NCBI GenBank assembly: GCA_030525455.1
Contig: JAUNER010000008.1
Location: 1 to 64,000 of the forward strand
DNA: 64,000 bases
Reading direction: 5' to 3'
Origin: Akkermansia sp.
GTDB taxonomy: Bacteria; Verrucomicrobiota; Verrucomicrobiia; Verrucomicrobiales; Akkermansiaceae
The position numbers and the translations under genes were made by a program. Position 1 is the stretch's first letter, and every line of letters starts with the position of its first letter. Shown piece by piece: positions 1 through 9,194 of the stretch. Below the pieces are notes generated by a model. It ran no database searches, was not told the origin of the DNA, and saw only the letters and a list, made by a program, of their open reading frames with translations.

Positions 1-3000
1 CGAGAGCACCACCCAATCCGGTAATAGAGCTATCTGCGGCAAGGGTTAAGCTATCCACAGCTGTTGCACCACCGAGTGCGATGGAGTTTTCTGTATCAGC
101 TGTACCAGCTGTCGCATTAACTGTAAGCTTACCTGCAAAGTTGGTGGCATTGACCAACTTACCGGAAGTAATGGTTACATCGTTAGCTACGGCAGCACTC
201 GCCATATCCAGAGAACCACCACCCACAGACACATCTGCCGTACCTAATGAATCAGCCCCGGCAAGAGTTGCAGAACCGGAGTTCACATTTACCTGACCGG
301 TCAAGCCTGTGTTGCCGGCGGCAATGTTAATGCCATTAGTAGCTTCGAGGTTCACAATACCTGCGCCACTAAGTGCCCCTGCCCAGGCAACGGAATCTCC
401 GCTCAGAGAGACTTCCCCACCTTCAGCTACTTCAAGCCCGGCAGTAGCAGTATTAGCGGCAGTTAATGTAAGTTTAGCTCCATCAGCTACAGAAAGCTTA
501 CCGGAAGTACCGGATACAACGCCATCGTAACTCATAGCAGACTGAGCGATGGAAAGCGTACCACCGGCCAATTCTACAGAATCAGCAAGCTTCGTTACTG
601 TGGCATTAGCACCGACAACAAGTGTACCTGCATTTACCTGCAAGGAACCTGCCAAATCAATGCCACCATCCATGATGAGCTGACCATTATTGTACTTACT
701 GAAGGCCTTACCACTCAAATCACCGGATAAGGTGTATGCAGATGAGGTGGTTTCCATACGCACGTCATCATCAGCGAATACAATGTCGTTGACATAAGTG
801 TGGTTAGCACGATTCTGCTCTGCGTTGACAGCATTGTGGAGCTTCAAGACAGCATTCTCACCCATGGTAATGGCATCAAGACGGAAGCAACCATCCTCTA
901 TTTCCAAAGTACCTTGGAAGTTTGTGCTGAGGTTCATTGATTGAGCTGAGTAATTACCCTGGTGTGTCCAGTTGGCAATGATAGTACCCGTACCGGAAGC
1001 TTCCATAGCAAAGGCACCCATTTGAGCCAATGTATCAATTCTGAGGGTTGAGCCTTCATTAATTACTGCCGTCTTACCATTGAGCAAATCACGCCCAAGT
1101 GTGATAGAAGCCGATGAATCAGCATCCCCTAAGGTCAACGTACCAGCGGTCCATGACTTAATGAGATTGGTTGCATAAGCACCATCAGTCAAATTCAATG
1201 CACCGGAGACCAAATCAACTTGCCCGGCAGTAGCGGCGGCATCATTGAGAGTCAATGCACCACCATCTACTGTGATAGCACCGGAACCTAAGGAATTAGC
1301 CACATTACCAACAAGTTCACCGGCGGCAACAGAAATATCCCCCGTCCAGTTGGTATTAGCCAAATCCATGGTCAACGAACCATTACCCTTCTTCGTAAGA
1401 GCGGCAGTACCGGTAATAGCACCCGGAGTTGTCGTATCAGATACGAAAGTATAGGCCTTATCATCCGGAGCATTTACCAAAATTGAATTGGGGGCTACAT
1501 TTCCCTCAATTGTTACAGTACCATCAAAGGAAGCATCTTCAAGGGCAGTCTTGTTAAAGACAACATCCTTACCTGCGACAGAATCTACAGCATTTGTATT
1601 TCCCCATTCAGTACCTAAATCTGCATCTGACCAAGTAGCATTATCTGCTTGATAGACCCAAGTTTCACCCTTTGAGGTAGCTACCAACTTCAAGCTGGTG
1701 GCTGTCTGCTCAAGAGTAAAGCCCAGCAAGTCATTATCCCCGGCATCAGTCCAGTTAAAGGAACTCTTGTCCGTCGATAACCCACTAAGTGCGGTAATAA
1801 GATCATATTCACCCTCGTCTGTCAAATCAGCAAGTCCTTCAAGAGTAAGAGCATAAACCCCACCCTCAAACGCACCGCCAACAATCAATGAAGCCATATC
1901 GGCATTCACGCCCAAGCTCAAGTTAGAGCCCAGATTCAAATCACCGGCTGTGGTCATTTGAGCCCCCTTGGCAATAGTCAAATCACCAACAGAGGCGGCA
2001 CTTGTTCCTGTAAGAAGTAACTTACCTTCATTCACAGACACAGCACCACTCAAATTCACTGTACCACCGAGTGTTAAATCTGCGGCAGAAACCTTCACTA
2101 ATCCGAGAGTACTTTGCGTATCCCAAGCAATGCTGGTAGAACCAAAAGCACGGGCTATACCATGGTCTTGGATAGTACCGGAATAGTTACCGCTACCTAC
2201 TGTTAATACACGGTTATAACCACCATCTGCACCAATCAATGAATTTGCCGTACCATTAAGTTCAGCAATTTCTACATTGCCCAATACTCGAATAAATGCA
2301 CGATATTCGGCATTATCTCCGGAATTTAAGTTAACAGTAGCATTAGCTAAAGATTGGTATAAATCTAAAGCATAACTGTAATTATTAGTTGAATCAATTG
2401 TCACAGTCCCGGTGAATCCGGAAGCATCACAATCAAGAATCAGCTTACCATTAGAGTTATACTGATTATCCCCGGCAGCACGTCCGGCAATAAGAGTCCC
2501 CTCACCCAACAAGGTATTGAGCAAGGCTACTTCCTTAGCCCATGCCTTATTTACATTATCATAAGAGGTTAAAGTAACATTACCATTAATGGTAACATTA
2601 CCTTTCAAATTATGCTGATAATCCGTACTATTAGCTTGTGTGGCATCATACCAACGAACAGTAACGGCATCAGAGGCATTTTCACCCAAAATCAAATCTG
2701 AATTTATGGTATTATGAGCCCCCTTACCACCAATAATGAGAGTAGTCCCATTCTTCATGGTAACAGTAGACCCGGCTTCACCATAATTTACAGCATAAAC
2801 AACATTGGTTATAGCAGCAGAGCCGATATGTAATTCCCCTTCGGATACAACAATATTCCCGGCATTTTTACCAATGACGGCTAATGCGGTAGAGCCTGTT
2901 TTTTCTACTACACCATCACCGGCAAGTACATCCCCGGCCCAAACGATGCCTGTTAACTCGCCTGATACAGACACATTTACTGTTACAGTACTATCGGTAT

Positions 3001-6000
3001 CAGCCCACAACCCAACGGTAGGTGCGGAATCAACCATAGCCATAGAAACTGTAGCCCCGTTAGTAGCACCTAAAGCACTGCCGGTAGCAAAGTTTACTTT
3101 GGTTAAATCCGGAGTAGCATCATATCCGTAAGCCAAGACACCACCATTAACACCAACGGTAGTACCATCACCCAAAATACCATCAGAATTAAGAACTAAC
3201 ACACCATTACCGGATTTAGTGATAGTAGTATTTTTAATAGCCCCCTCACCGGATAACTCAACAGTGGTGGCACTATTATTAACAGTCATGGTTCCGGGTG
3301 CAACGTCAGATGTTACAACAATGGAAGTCTTATCAATTCCGGTAATATCACCAATCAAAACGGCACTGTCCTGTGTGTATGTCGCATCAGCATCACCTTT
3401 GTTCCATACATTGTCAGCACCCCATTCTGCACCGGTTCCACCATCCCAAATCAATATGGAATTAGAGAAAACAATATCATTGCCTTGAATCTCCAAGACA
3501 CCGTTCACTCCGGATGCAAATTCAGCAGATACACCGGTAATGTCTACTAACCCGCTTGTACTAAATACGACATCCCCGCCCTGAAGCGTACCGTATTGAG
3601 TCAAATCAAGCTTTAACGCACCGGCAGTACCGAGGGATAATTCACCGTCAAGGACAATACCCGTACCGGCATCCCCCAGAATAGCCAGCGTCGTTGTATC
3701 GCCAAGATTCAAATCCCCGGCAAATGTCGTTCCTTGTACAAATTCTATAAGCTCAAAGCCACTTGCCTTTGTATCATTAAAGGTAATTGAACCACCATCT
3801 TTACCCAATGTTAACAAAGTTGAACCACCAACAGACCCAATAGAGGCCGTAAGACTGGCAGTATCTTTGAGCACACCGCTCTTGAAAATCAACGTAGCAT
3901 CACCGCCCAAGTTGGTACCATTCTTACCGGTACCTGCACAAAGAGCTCCGGAATATGTACCCCCATCAATCGTTAGGACTGTATTCCCTGTAATGGAAGC
4001 AACCCCCGTTGATTCCCCATAAGAACCGGCTGTAATGTTACCGGTAAATTCGACGTCATTAAGAGCTGTAATGCTCACTGTGGAATTCCCGGAAATAACA
4101 TGCTTACCATGGCTTGCCCCCCAGTGACCGCAGTTTTCATCAAGCAAATGACCACCGATAATATTCTTTACAAACTTACCGGTCTGGTCACCTGTATTAA
4201 TAATAACAGAAGTATTCTCAATAGCACTTGTTGATGTATAGTTAGATGCATGGGCAGAACCACCGACAATGTAACCGGCCTTCAAATTTGAATCTGTTAG
4301 CGATCCATCTGTATAGCTCTGTACATTCTTAACGACAACTGTTACGTCACCTAAGATTGAAGAAGTACCATTGTGCATATGAACGACACCACCGACCAAG
4401 GAACCATTAATAACGGCATTATCTTCAATTGATACATATACGCTGCCGTCAATTGTAGGATTCTGACCATCCTTGTAGTTGGCACCAATGACAAAATTTG
4501 TCTTGGTATCGCCACCTACCAAAAGATGAATGTCGCCGGTTACGTCGCACTTCGTACCGCCACCCCAGTTATTGGCATAACTACCACCGACAATTCGCTT
4601 GTAATTACCACCCTTTACAGCCAACCAGATATCAGAGTTAACGGCACCGGCTTGCACGTCAGAAGCATAACCACCATATACACCGATTCCGGTGGCTGTT
4701 CCCGTTGACAATACTAAATTCACACTACCATAAGTAGCATCCAATTTAGCAGGGTTGTACATAGGGCTGGCTTCCTGAGTCACGGTCTGCCCCAAGGCAC
4801 TACTTGGGCCATCGGCAATTCCCCATTCCGTAGGCCATGACAAATCAACACCACCTGACGTCAGGAACTTCACTACTGTCGTACCGGAAGTGCTGTCCAA
4901 TTGGTATGCAGATTCCTCTAACCCGACAATGCTGAAATTCCCGCCGGATAAGTCCACGCCCAAATCAATTGTCAAATCTTTCAAGGCATCTGTGCCTAAA
5001 GCATCAGAGAAACCACTATACCCATTCAAATCAATCAAACCGGCTTTAAAATCAGCCCCGGCCAAAACAGAATTTGTATTATCAACAGAATTCCAATACA
5101 AGGTAGCACCATCAATGACAATATCCCCTGTGCTGGAAACTAGTGACCCGGTACCATTGACCAGCACGCCATAAGTAGCATCCAATGTACTTAGCGCCGT
5201 CGTAAGCTTACCACCGGTAGCAGATAAGATACCGGAACCATTGATTTCAGTCACAGTTAAATCACCGTTACCGGCATCAATGCGACCACCGTTAAGAGTC
5301 AATTTAGAAATTGTGCCTCCCTTGGAAAGAATAGCACCATCTTCCACAGAATAATTACCCTCCAATAGGACACTGTCTGCTAAATGAACCCAACCGGAAA
5401 CAACGCCAAAACTACCGGCACCTGTGATAGAATTATCAATCACATCAGCACTTGCTCCCATAGTACCGTAATAAGCAATGTACTGCGATGCATTATTTGT
5501 AGTTACAGCAGCATTGCCTAATGAACCGGATGACTTAATACCCAGAACGGTACGCCCACGCTCAATGGCAACCGTACCACCAATCACGTTATTGGTATTT
5601 GATAAGTGGAAATATGAATATTCCCCATCTGTACCATTGATAGCAAAGCCATTTTCTGCATTCAGCACGCCATCAATGGACATATTTTTACCCCAGTAGG
5701 AAGTAAAATTCACATTCTGGCCTAATTTTACATTGCCCTTAAATTTGAAGCAGGCATTGTCAGCTGAGTTATTAGCATCATAATTATAGCAGTTACTTAC
5801 AGCGGCACCATCTTCGATGTTGAGTGTTGTACCATTACCCATTTCGATGCCTTGATTCCAAGAAACAAGACCGGAATAGAGATTTAATGTCCCATTGCTG
5901 ATTTTAAGTAATGCTCCGGCACTGGAACTATTAGATAAAGCATCTTTGGTTTGATTCCCAAGTGTAAATTTCCCGGAACCTGTATAATCAACTGTTATCG

Positions 6001-6643
6001 CATCTGCAAAATCACCACCAAATACCGAATCACCACCTGTAATGGTAAGAGTTTTCCCATTACCGGAAAGAACAGACTTTGCACCACCGGAAAGAAGAGC
6101 CGCAATGGTAGCATCTTCATCAATTTGTAAAACACTTCTACCTGCTTTATCACCACCACCGAGTTTTACAGAAGCATTTTGCAAGGCCTTGCCATCTTGC
6201 AAAATCATTACCATGTTGTTTGCCAGTACATTGGTATTAGACTGCAGTGTCACTGTACCATTGTAAGTACCTTCTCCGCTCAAAATAAGTGTAGAAACAT
6301 TTCCGGAGTCATTTGCAATTCGACTTACCAAAACTTCTGTATCGGCTGCATCACCAACAAGGCTTTCTAAGGTAATTGTCCCACGGCCACCAAATTCAAC
6401 TGTCGTGCTGGCAGAAACTGTTGCTGTTCCGTATGCGACACCATTGGCCGCATCTGCTTGGCTGGGAAGTGTCACTTTCGAGCCGTTCAACGAAATATCA
6501 TCTGCAGCCTGTGCCATTGATGACACGGAGATAACAACAGCAGACATACCAATAAGGCCGGTTGTACCGACTGTAACACTAGTAATGCTAGTGAATGAGG
6601 CAACTAATGCTGCCAATAACTTCGAGGGGAGATGTAACTTCAT
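1..6643 (-). CDS. Giant autotransporter-associated beta-strand repeat surface protein (3' end outside window)
   Basis: The minus frame starting at ATG 6643-6641 reads as protein at its start, around 3000 and at the window edge, giving at least 2214 residues with the C-terminus missing. The N-terminus begins MKLHLPSKLLAALVAS, has a long hydrophobic stretch and ends in a plausible signal cleavage after SMAQAA. The body is low-complexity G/A/T/N/V/S-rich sequence with many short beta-strand units of the type GTLxLGDxxSSxSITLG. Tryptophan-bearing linkers recur (WSDADLGTEWGN, ILIWDGGTGAEWGAD, LSWPTEWG). A Gly-rich central part (about residues 680-850) has repeats of the GGSYxxNWGG / VIGANYKDG kind. 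This matches autotransporter-associated beta-strand repeat proteins of Verrucomicrobiota, which usually end in a barrel or PEP-CTERM tail. Whether it is anchored or secreted cannot be seen. Role as adhesin or surface layer is inference. Confidence 0.85.
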   Translation of the reverse strand, partial: MKLHLPSKLLAALVASFTSITSVTVGTTGLIGMSAVVISVSSMAQAADDISLNGSKVTLPSQADAANGVAYGTATVSASTTVEFGGRGTITLESLVGDAADTEVLVSRIANDSGNVSTLILSGEGTYNGTVTLQSNTNVLANNMVMILQDGKALQNASVKLGGGDKAGRSVLQIDEDATIAALLSGGAKSVLSGNGKTLTITGGDSVFGGDFADAITVDYTGSGKFTLGNQTKDALSNSSSAGALLKISNGTLNLYSGLVSWNQGIEMGNGTTLNIEDGAAVSNCYNYDANNSADNACFKFKGNVKLGQNVNFTSYWGKNMSIDGVLNAENGFAINGTDGEYSYFHLSNTNNVIGGTVAIERGRTVLGIKSSGSLGNAAVTTNNASQYIAYYGTMGASADVIDNSITGAGSFGVVSGWVHLADSVLLEGNYSVEDGAILSKGGTISKLTLNGGRIDAGNGDLTVTEINGSGILSATGGKLTTALSTLDATYGVLVNGTGSLVSSTGDIVIDGATLYWNSVDNTNSVLAGADFKAGLIDLNGYSGFSDALGTDALKDLTIDLGVDLSGGNFSIVGLEESAYQLDSTSGTTVVKFLTSGGVDLSWPTEWGIADGPSSALGQTVTQEASPMYNPAKLDATYGSVNLVLSTGTATGIGVYGGYASDVQAGAVNSDIWLAVKGGNYKRIVGGSYANNWGGGTKCDVTGDIHLLVGGDTKTNFVIGANYKDGQNPTIDGSVYVSIEDNAVINGSLVGGVVHMHNGTSSILGDVTVVVKNVQSYTDGSLTDSNLKAGYIVGGSAHASNYTSTSAIENTSVIINTGDQTGKFVKNIIGGHLLDENCGHWGASHGKHVISGNSTVSITALNDVEFTGNITAGSYGESTGVASITGNTVLTIDGGTYSGALCAGTGKNGTNLGGDATLIFKSGVLKDTASLTASIGSVGGSTLLTLGKDGGSITFNDTKASGFELIEFVQGTTFAGDLNLGDTTTLAILGDAGTGIVLDGELSLGTAGALKLDLTQYGTLQGGDVVFSTSGLVDITGVSAEFASGVNGVLEIQGNDIVFSNSILIWDGGTGAEWGADNVWNKGDADATYTQDSAVLIGDITGIDKTSIVVTSDVAPGTMTVNNSATTVELSGEGAIKNTTITKSGNGVLVLNSDGILGDGTTVGVNGGVLAYGYDATPDLTKVNFATGSALGATNGATVSMAMVDSAPTVGLWADTDSTVTVNVSVSGELTGIVWAGDVLAGDGVVEKTGSTALAVIGKNAGNIVVSEGELHIGSAAITNVVYAVNYGEAGSTVTMKNGTTLIIGGKGAHNTINSDLILGENASDAVTVRWYDATQANSTDYQHNLKGNVTINGNVTLTSYDNVNKAWAKEVALLNTLLGEGTLIAGRAAGDNQYNSNGKLILDCDASGFTGTVTIDSTNNYSYALDLYQSLANATVNLNSGDNAEYRAFIRVLGNVEIAELNGTANSLIGADGGYNRVLTVGSGNYSGTIQDHGIARAFGSTSIAWDTQSTLGLVKVSAADLTLGGTVNLSGAVSVNEGKLLLTGTSAASVGDLTIAKGAQMTTAGDLNLGSNLSLGVNADMASLIVGGAFEGGVYALTLEGLADLTDEGEYDLITALSGLSTDKSSFNWTDAGDNDLLGFTLEQTATSLKLVATSKGETWVYQADNATWSDADLGTEWGNTNAVDSVAGKDVVFNKTALEDASFDGTVTIEGNVAPNSILVNAPDDKAYTFVSDTTTPGAITGTAALTKKGNGSLTMDLANTNWTGDISVAAGELVGNVANSLGSGAITVDGGALTLNDAAATAGQVDLVSGALNLTDGAYATNLIKSWTAGTLTLGDADSSASITLGRDLLNGKTAVINEGSTLRIDTLAQMGAFAMEASGTGTIIANWTHQGNYSAQSMNLSTNFQGTLEIEDGCFRLDAITMGENAVLKLHNAVNAEQNRANHTYVNDIVFADDDVRMETTSSAYTLSGDLSGKAFSKYNNGQLIMDGGIDLAGSLQVNAGTLVVGANATVTKLADSVELAGGTLSIAQSAMSYDGVVSGTSGKLSVADGAKLTLTAANTATAGLEVAEGGEVSLSGDSVAWAGALSGAGIVNLEATNGINIAAGNTGLTGQVNVNSGSATLAGADSLGTADVSVGGGSLDMASAAVANDVTITSGKLVNATNFAGKLTVNATAGTADTENSIALGGATAVDSLTLAADSSITGLGGAL

Positions 6644-7093
6644 TTCCGATTTACAGTTAGTGTTTTGAGAGAACTTTTTCCGTTTGTACCGTCATTAATA
6701 CAAACAAATTCTGAGAATGATTAGGATATTTATACCAAATTACCCCCGCCCTGGCAAACAAAAAGCACACCGCTCTACCAAAAGAGAAAAATTATCTTGA
6801 AATTTTTCAAACAAATCACTATCTTCACCGATGGCTGCTGCATTCGTCATCACTTGGCAAGGTGGCCCGAACCGATATTATATATTAATGGGGGTGACCC
6901 CGACGCTGTGCTGATCAGGTCCCATGCCGGATAGGTCAAATCAGCGACGGAAGCCCCCGCCCTACTGAGACACGGGAACGTGGCTCATTGCCAACGACGG
7001 TGCAGCGGTGTCTTTCAAAACAGCCCCCCTCACAATTTTAATTACCGAAATTACGCTTGCGAAAGGGTAAAATCCTCTGTAAAATTACTTATC
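6644..7093. other. Intergenic region between divergent genes
   Basis: These 450 bases hold no convincing gene. The left 230 bases are AT-rich and should carry the promoter of the giant surface protein (-). The right part (about 6885-7055) is GC-rich and full of inverted repeats, described separately as a possible structured leader. A reading frame from GTG 6980 runs into the U32-like gene, but its first 38 codons do not look like protein and overlap a strong hairpin. Confidence 0.6.
6888..7010 (+). ncRNA. Possible structured RNA leader of the U32-like gene pair (class unknown)
   Basis: The segment can fold compactly. GGGGG at 6890-6894 can pair with CCCCC at 6954-6958. Inside that, GCTGAT 6910-6915 pairs with ATCAGC 6940-6945. 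A separate hairpin GAG-A-CACG / GGAA loop / CGTG-G-CTC lies at 6967-6986. The stretch around 6924-6969 (GGTCAAATC, then CCCCCGC, then ACTGAGA) is loosely reminiscent of the cobalamin riboswitch core. The usual GCCACTG and GGGAA elements are not in the expected places, so I do not call that class. It sits directly before the first U32-like gene on the same strand. Confidence 0.3.
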
Positions 7094-8050
7094 GTGCAAT
7101 CTATTTCTCCCTATCTAAATCCATTATGGCCGGATGCCGTATGGGACGTATCCGGAGCCTTTGCCAACGACCGCGAGCTCATAGGATTTTATGATTTTTG
7201 TCAGAAATTTCTCAAATTTGAGCCGTTCCATATCGTCCACGGGGCACCGCTATGTGAGTGGAACTCCGGGCGAGTACTGGAACATCTCATGAGAAGTGTA
7301 CAAGAAATACGCACCGCCGGATTAGAGTACGAAAAACGAAACATCAGCGTATACCTCACTTTTACCAACCTCCTACTCACAGAAAAACACCTTAACGACA
7401 TTATGGGAAATGCTCTATGCGTCTTCTTTAGCAAGCATAATCCCACTCACCGTAACTCGGTCATCCTCGCCAGCGACATCCTAAAAGAATACATCCGTAA
7501 AGAATACCCCCAGCTAAAAGTAGTCTCGTCCATCCTCAAAATTTCTGCCGGAGGAAAAGGGAAATTAGATGTCTATAAACGTCTAGCAGATGAATACGAT
7601 GAAGTCATGGTTCACCCGGACGATGTGCTCAACTATGATTTACTCGAAAAAATAGAAGACAAAGACCGCCACATTTTACTCATTAACGAGTACTGCATAC
7701 GCAACTGTCCGCTACGAGCCTATCATTATAATACCCTCTCCAAACTATCACTCAATTTCATGAGCTTCGACTCATCTGATTTTGAGAAAAAGAAAGCTAA
7801 CAATGGTTGCGATTCTCTCTACACCCTATTAACGCACCCGGAGAAAAACGTGCTTGCCCTCAATACCCCGGAAATTCAAAAACTACGCGACATGGGGTTT
7901 AAGCACTTTAAGATGCAAGGACGAGGGCACTCAAATGCATCATCCATTTTATTTGACTTATTACGGCTCGTATTCCGCACCGACCAAGCCGATGAAAATG
8001 CTATGCATCGCAACGGTCAAATGTTTTTGGAATCCATACTTCCACAATAA
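7094..8050 (+). CDS. U32-peptidase-like protein, copy 1
   Basis: About 318 residues from GTG 7094. The open frame extends upstream to GTG 6980, but that part is not protein-like and overlaps RNA structure. Similarity to the next gene starts at about residue 5, which favours the later start. Features recalled from U32-like TIM-barrel proteins are an NEYCIRNCPLRAYHYN segment (paired Cys plus Arg) and a late DMGFKHFKMQGRG strand resembling the I-x-FKxEGR segment of U32 proteins. No signal peptide or membrane segment is seen. It is followed after 15 bases by a paralogue on the same strand, so the two probably form an operon. U32 relatives act in collagen degradation, RNA hydroxylation or, as UbiU/UbiV, in oxygen-independent hydroxylation. 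The substrate here is unknown. Confidence 0.55.
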   Translation: MQSISPYLNPLWPDAVWDVSGAFANDRELIGFYDFCQKFLKFEPFHIVHGAPLCEWNSGRVLEHLMRSVQEIRTAGLEYEKRNISVYLTFTNLLLTEKHLNDIMGNALCVFFSKHNPTHRNSVILASDILKEYIRKEYPQLKVVSSILKISAGGKGKLDVYKRLADEYDEVMVHPDDVLNYDLLEKIEDKDRHILLINEYCIRNCPLRAYHYNTLSKLSLNFMSFDSSDFEKKKANNGCDSLYTLLTHPEKNVLALNTPEIQKLRDMGFKHFKMQGRGHSNASSILFDLLRLVFRTDQADENAMHRNGQMFLESILPQ

Positions 8051-8065
8051 CCCGTTACATCTACC

Positions 8066-9109
8066 ATGACACACGACAGCACAGACCCACAGCAAATTTT
8101 GGCCAATATGGCCTATTTGACCAAAGACTATCTACCGGAAGCCACATGGACAGTAGACGGCATATTTCGCTTTGAAAAAGGCATTCAATCAATTAGTCAA
8201 TTTCTCACTAACCTCATAGGCATTCGTGGATTTTCACGGATGTCGGGGAGCATTGCCACCCTTTGGTCACTAGACTGGTTTGTACAAGAACGCCCCATAA
8301 CTCACGACAAATACATACGCATTCTAAAAGATTGTGCCGCAAACGACAAAGGCATCACATTAGTCTTTGACAATCCCTTTGTAACGAGCGAAGAGCTCAA
8401 CGACAACTATTCCCTCAGTCTCATTCATCACCTCTGTACCCACAACGAGAATAAGAGAAATGCCGTTTGTGTAGCAAATGACAAAGTAGCCGAAAAAATC
8501 CACTCTCACTTCCCACAGATTCCCATCTTTTGTCATCCGAATCGCCTTGTAGCTGAAGAAGGCAAACGCACAGCGGCATTGTACAATAAACTTGCTTCCC
8601 AATACCTGCGAGTAACACTTCACCCGGCGGATGCTACACGAACAAATATCATCGATGGCATCGAAAAACCCGAAAACTTCGACATCGTTATCAATGACCC
8701 CTGCCTAAGAATCTGCTCATTGAGAAGAGAACACATGAGACTATTGGCAGAAATGCGACGCCATCCCTACGACATGGATCTCATGAGACAGCGTGCTAAT
8801 CTCATCGCTCGTGCAGGTTGTCAAAGCATAGACCCCGGCCAATTACATCAAAAAGCAAGCTGTAACCTCACTCGTCAGGAAGCCTGCACTCTGTATGATA
8901 AAGGCTTTAGACACTTCATTATTCAAAGCCATCAATTCCGCAATGAAATAACGCTTTTGTGGGATATTTTCCAATGTATGTTTGATTATAGCCCGGAAAT
9001 TTCAAACAAAGCCGCCCTTATAGCCTCCTCCGGCATGGCAGAATTCGGGAAGCCGGAATTTAAGCTCCCCAGCGGATTACGCGACTTCAAGTTTAATATC
9101 TTAGAATAA
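8066..9109 (+). CDS. U32-peptidase-like protein, copy 2
   Basis: 347 residues from ATG 8066, a diverged paralogue of the preceding gene. The same landmarks occur in the same order: TWTVDGIF near the N-terminus (copy 1 VWDVSGAF), LHPADA (copy 1 VHPDDV), NDPCLRICSLRREH (copy 1 NEYCIRNCPLRAYH) and YDKGFRHFIIQSHQ (copy 1 DMGFKHFKMQGRG). The paired cysteines are kept, but the terminal FKxxGR signature has degenerated to FIIQSH, so the two copies may not share an activity. Tandem diverged U32 proteins recall heterodimeric U32 pairs such as UbiU/UbiV. That comparison rests on gene layout only. A terminator hairpin follows at 9144. Confidence 0.5.
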   Translation: MTHDSTDPQQILANMAYLTKDYLPEATWTVDGIFRFEKGIQSISQFLTNLIGIRGFSRMSGSIATLWSLDWFVQERPITHDKYIRILKDCAANDKGITLVFDNPFVTSEELNDNYSLSLIHHLCTHNENKRNAVCVANDKVAEKIHSHFPQIPIFCHPNRLVAEEGKRTAALYNKLASQYLRVTLHPADATRTNIIDGIEKPENFDIVINDPCLRICSLRREHMRLLAEMRRHPYDMDLMRQRANLIARAGCQSIDPGQLHQKASCNLTRQEACTLYDKGFRHFIIQSHQFRNEITLLWDIFQCMFDYSPEISNKAALIASSGMAEFGKPEFKLPSGLRDFKFNILE

Positions 9110-9143
9110 GCACGACGAGCTTCAAAAGCGATAGAATCAAAAC

Positions 9144-9170
9144 GCCCCCCCAAAAATAAACAGGGGGGCC
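9144..9170. terminator. Bidirectional-type terminator hairpin between convergent genes
   Basis: GCCCCCCC and GGGGGGC flank an A-rich loop. It lies between the convergent ends of the U32-like pair (+) and the terminase gene (-). Read on the minus strand it is followed by GTTTTG. Confidence 0.65.
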
Positions 9171-9194
9171 AAATAAGTCTCGCCTACACATTCA

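Noticed and set aside
81..6668. Thirteen plus-strand frames of 60-108 codons across the left 6.6 kb
   Set aside because: They are Pro/Ser/Thr-rich shadows of the Gly/Thr-rich giant minus-strand gene, without ribosome sites or known motifs.
6888..7010. SRP RNA, tmRNA, 5S rRNA or a definite cobalamin riboswitch in the leader
   Set aside because: None of the conserved strings of these RNAs is complete (no GGAA-tetraloop SRP core, no tmRNA T-arm, no full GCCACTG/GGGAA pattern). Kept only as an unclassified structured RNA.
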